Shown here: positions 4,809-5,081 of the stretch, in pieces
How the letters are laid out: each line of letters begins with the position of its first letter
Position numbering within the stretch: the stretch's first letter is position 1
Origin: DATGFB01 sp032160545
GTDB taxonomy: Bacteria; Actinomycetota; Actinomycetes; Mycobacteriales; Jatrophihabitantaceae
DNA length: 5,081 nt
NCBI GenBank assembly: GCA_032160545.1
Contig: JAVHVN010000080.1
Location: 1-5,081 of the forward strand
Direction: 5' to 3'
Translations under genes and position numbers: made by a program
The notes under the pieces: generated by a model
What the model was told of the DNA's origin: nothing
The model's input: the letters and a program-made list of their open reading frames with translations, nothing else
Database searches by the model: none

Positions 4809-4835
4809 GCCGCGTGAGCGCGGCGTTGTCCCAAC
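4809..4835 (+). terminator. GC hairpin between convergent genes, candidate terminator
   Basis: GCCGCG at 4809-4814 pairs with CGCGGC at 4819-4824 across a TGAG loop, followed at once by a second small stem GTTG/CAAC (4825-4835). It begins 16 bases after the VOC stop and lies in the 128-base gap between two convergent genes, where a terminator is expected. There is no T-tract. Confidence 0.42.
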
Positions 4836-4921
4836 GGGCGTTTGTCATCGGCAGATCCGGATGGGTACCGCGCGTGACACCCAGCTCGGCCGCGCGTGGT
4901 CATCACCCGACTGTCGAGCCA

Positions 4922-5081
4922 CTACGACGGCGAAGCGAGCGATGCTCGGGGCTCGTCGCCGAGGATGCTCAACGCGTCGGTGGCGCGGCGAACCATTTCG
5001 GCAAGGGCGTCGCCGTCGCGCCGGCGGCTGAGTATCGGAAGCACGGTCGTGAGCAGGATGTACGCCTGGGCTGCGCCACGG
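4922..5081 (-). CDS. C-terminal end of an unidentified protein (5' end beyond the window)
   Basis: On the minus strand a frame is open from the right edge to TAG at plus-strand 4924-4922 and gives 52 residues. It begins with AQAYILLTTVLPILSRRR and contains DGDALAEMVRRATDALSILGDEP before a short serine/alanine-rich end. About 80% of its codons end in G or C, as expected for coding DNA here. The pattern of amphipathic helices followed by a loose tail fits the ligand-binding C-terminus of a TetR-type regulator, among other possibilities, but no signature motif lies in the visible part and I do not name it. It is convergent with the VOC gene. The frame has no start codon inside the window that would define the gene. 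Confidence 0.6.
   Translation of the reverse strand, partial: RGAAQAYILLTTVLPILSRRRDGDALAEMVRRATDALSILGDEPRASLASPS

Noticed and set aside
4738..5031. Plus-strand frame of 97 codons over the right part of the window
   Set aside because: It starts inside the VOC gene and overlaps the minus-strand coding end; the product is Arg/Gly/Ala-rich without structure and has no ribosome site.

Overview
The window is GC-rich (about two thirds G+C, third codon positions mostly G or C). Its gene content points to an actinobacterium of the Mycobacteriales (Gordonia/Mycobacterium-like). The taxonomic clues are an actinobacterial-type HemQ, the hemY-hemQ-msrB neighbourhood (also found in Mycobacterium tuberculosis around Rv2677c-Rv2674), a stand-alone LigD-type primase-polymerase, and start codons that sit directly behind TANNNT -10 boxes, as in leaderless mycobacterial transcripts.

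Layout. 1-819 (+) is the C-terminal part of the HemY/CgoX porphyrinogen oxidase. It is followed after 4 bases by complete hemQ/chdC (824-1510, +), so two steps of the coproporphyrin-dependent haem pathway are co-transcribed. hemQ meets msrB (1507-1944, -) tail to tail, and the two stop codons share one CTAG. Upstream of msrB on the same strand is a gene for an 82-residue single-pass membrane protein (1982-2230, -). A 114-base divergent promoter region containing a perfect 9-bp inverted repeat separates it from a stand-alone primase-polymerase gene (2345-3409, +).

3410-3841 is an accessory-looking gap. It holds hairpins and a 71-codon remnant that looks like the N-terminus of an IS30-type transposase, with a stem-loop against its start codon. 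Then come an orphan 103-residue protein with a HicA-like outline but no HicA active-site histidine (3842-4153, +), a 205-base non-coding stretch, a VOC/glyoxalase-like protein (4359-4793, +), and the C-terminal 52 codons of a minus-strand gene that enters from the right edge (4922-5081).

The housekeeping part combines haem synthesis, methionine sulfoxide repair and DNA repair, all linked to redox or DNA stress, but each unit seems to have its own promoter. No CRISPR array, phage module or defence island is visible. The least explained items are the HicA-like orphan, the divergent inverted repeat and the recurrent TANNNT-7-nt-ATG arrangement.
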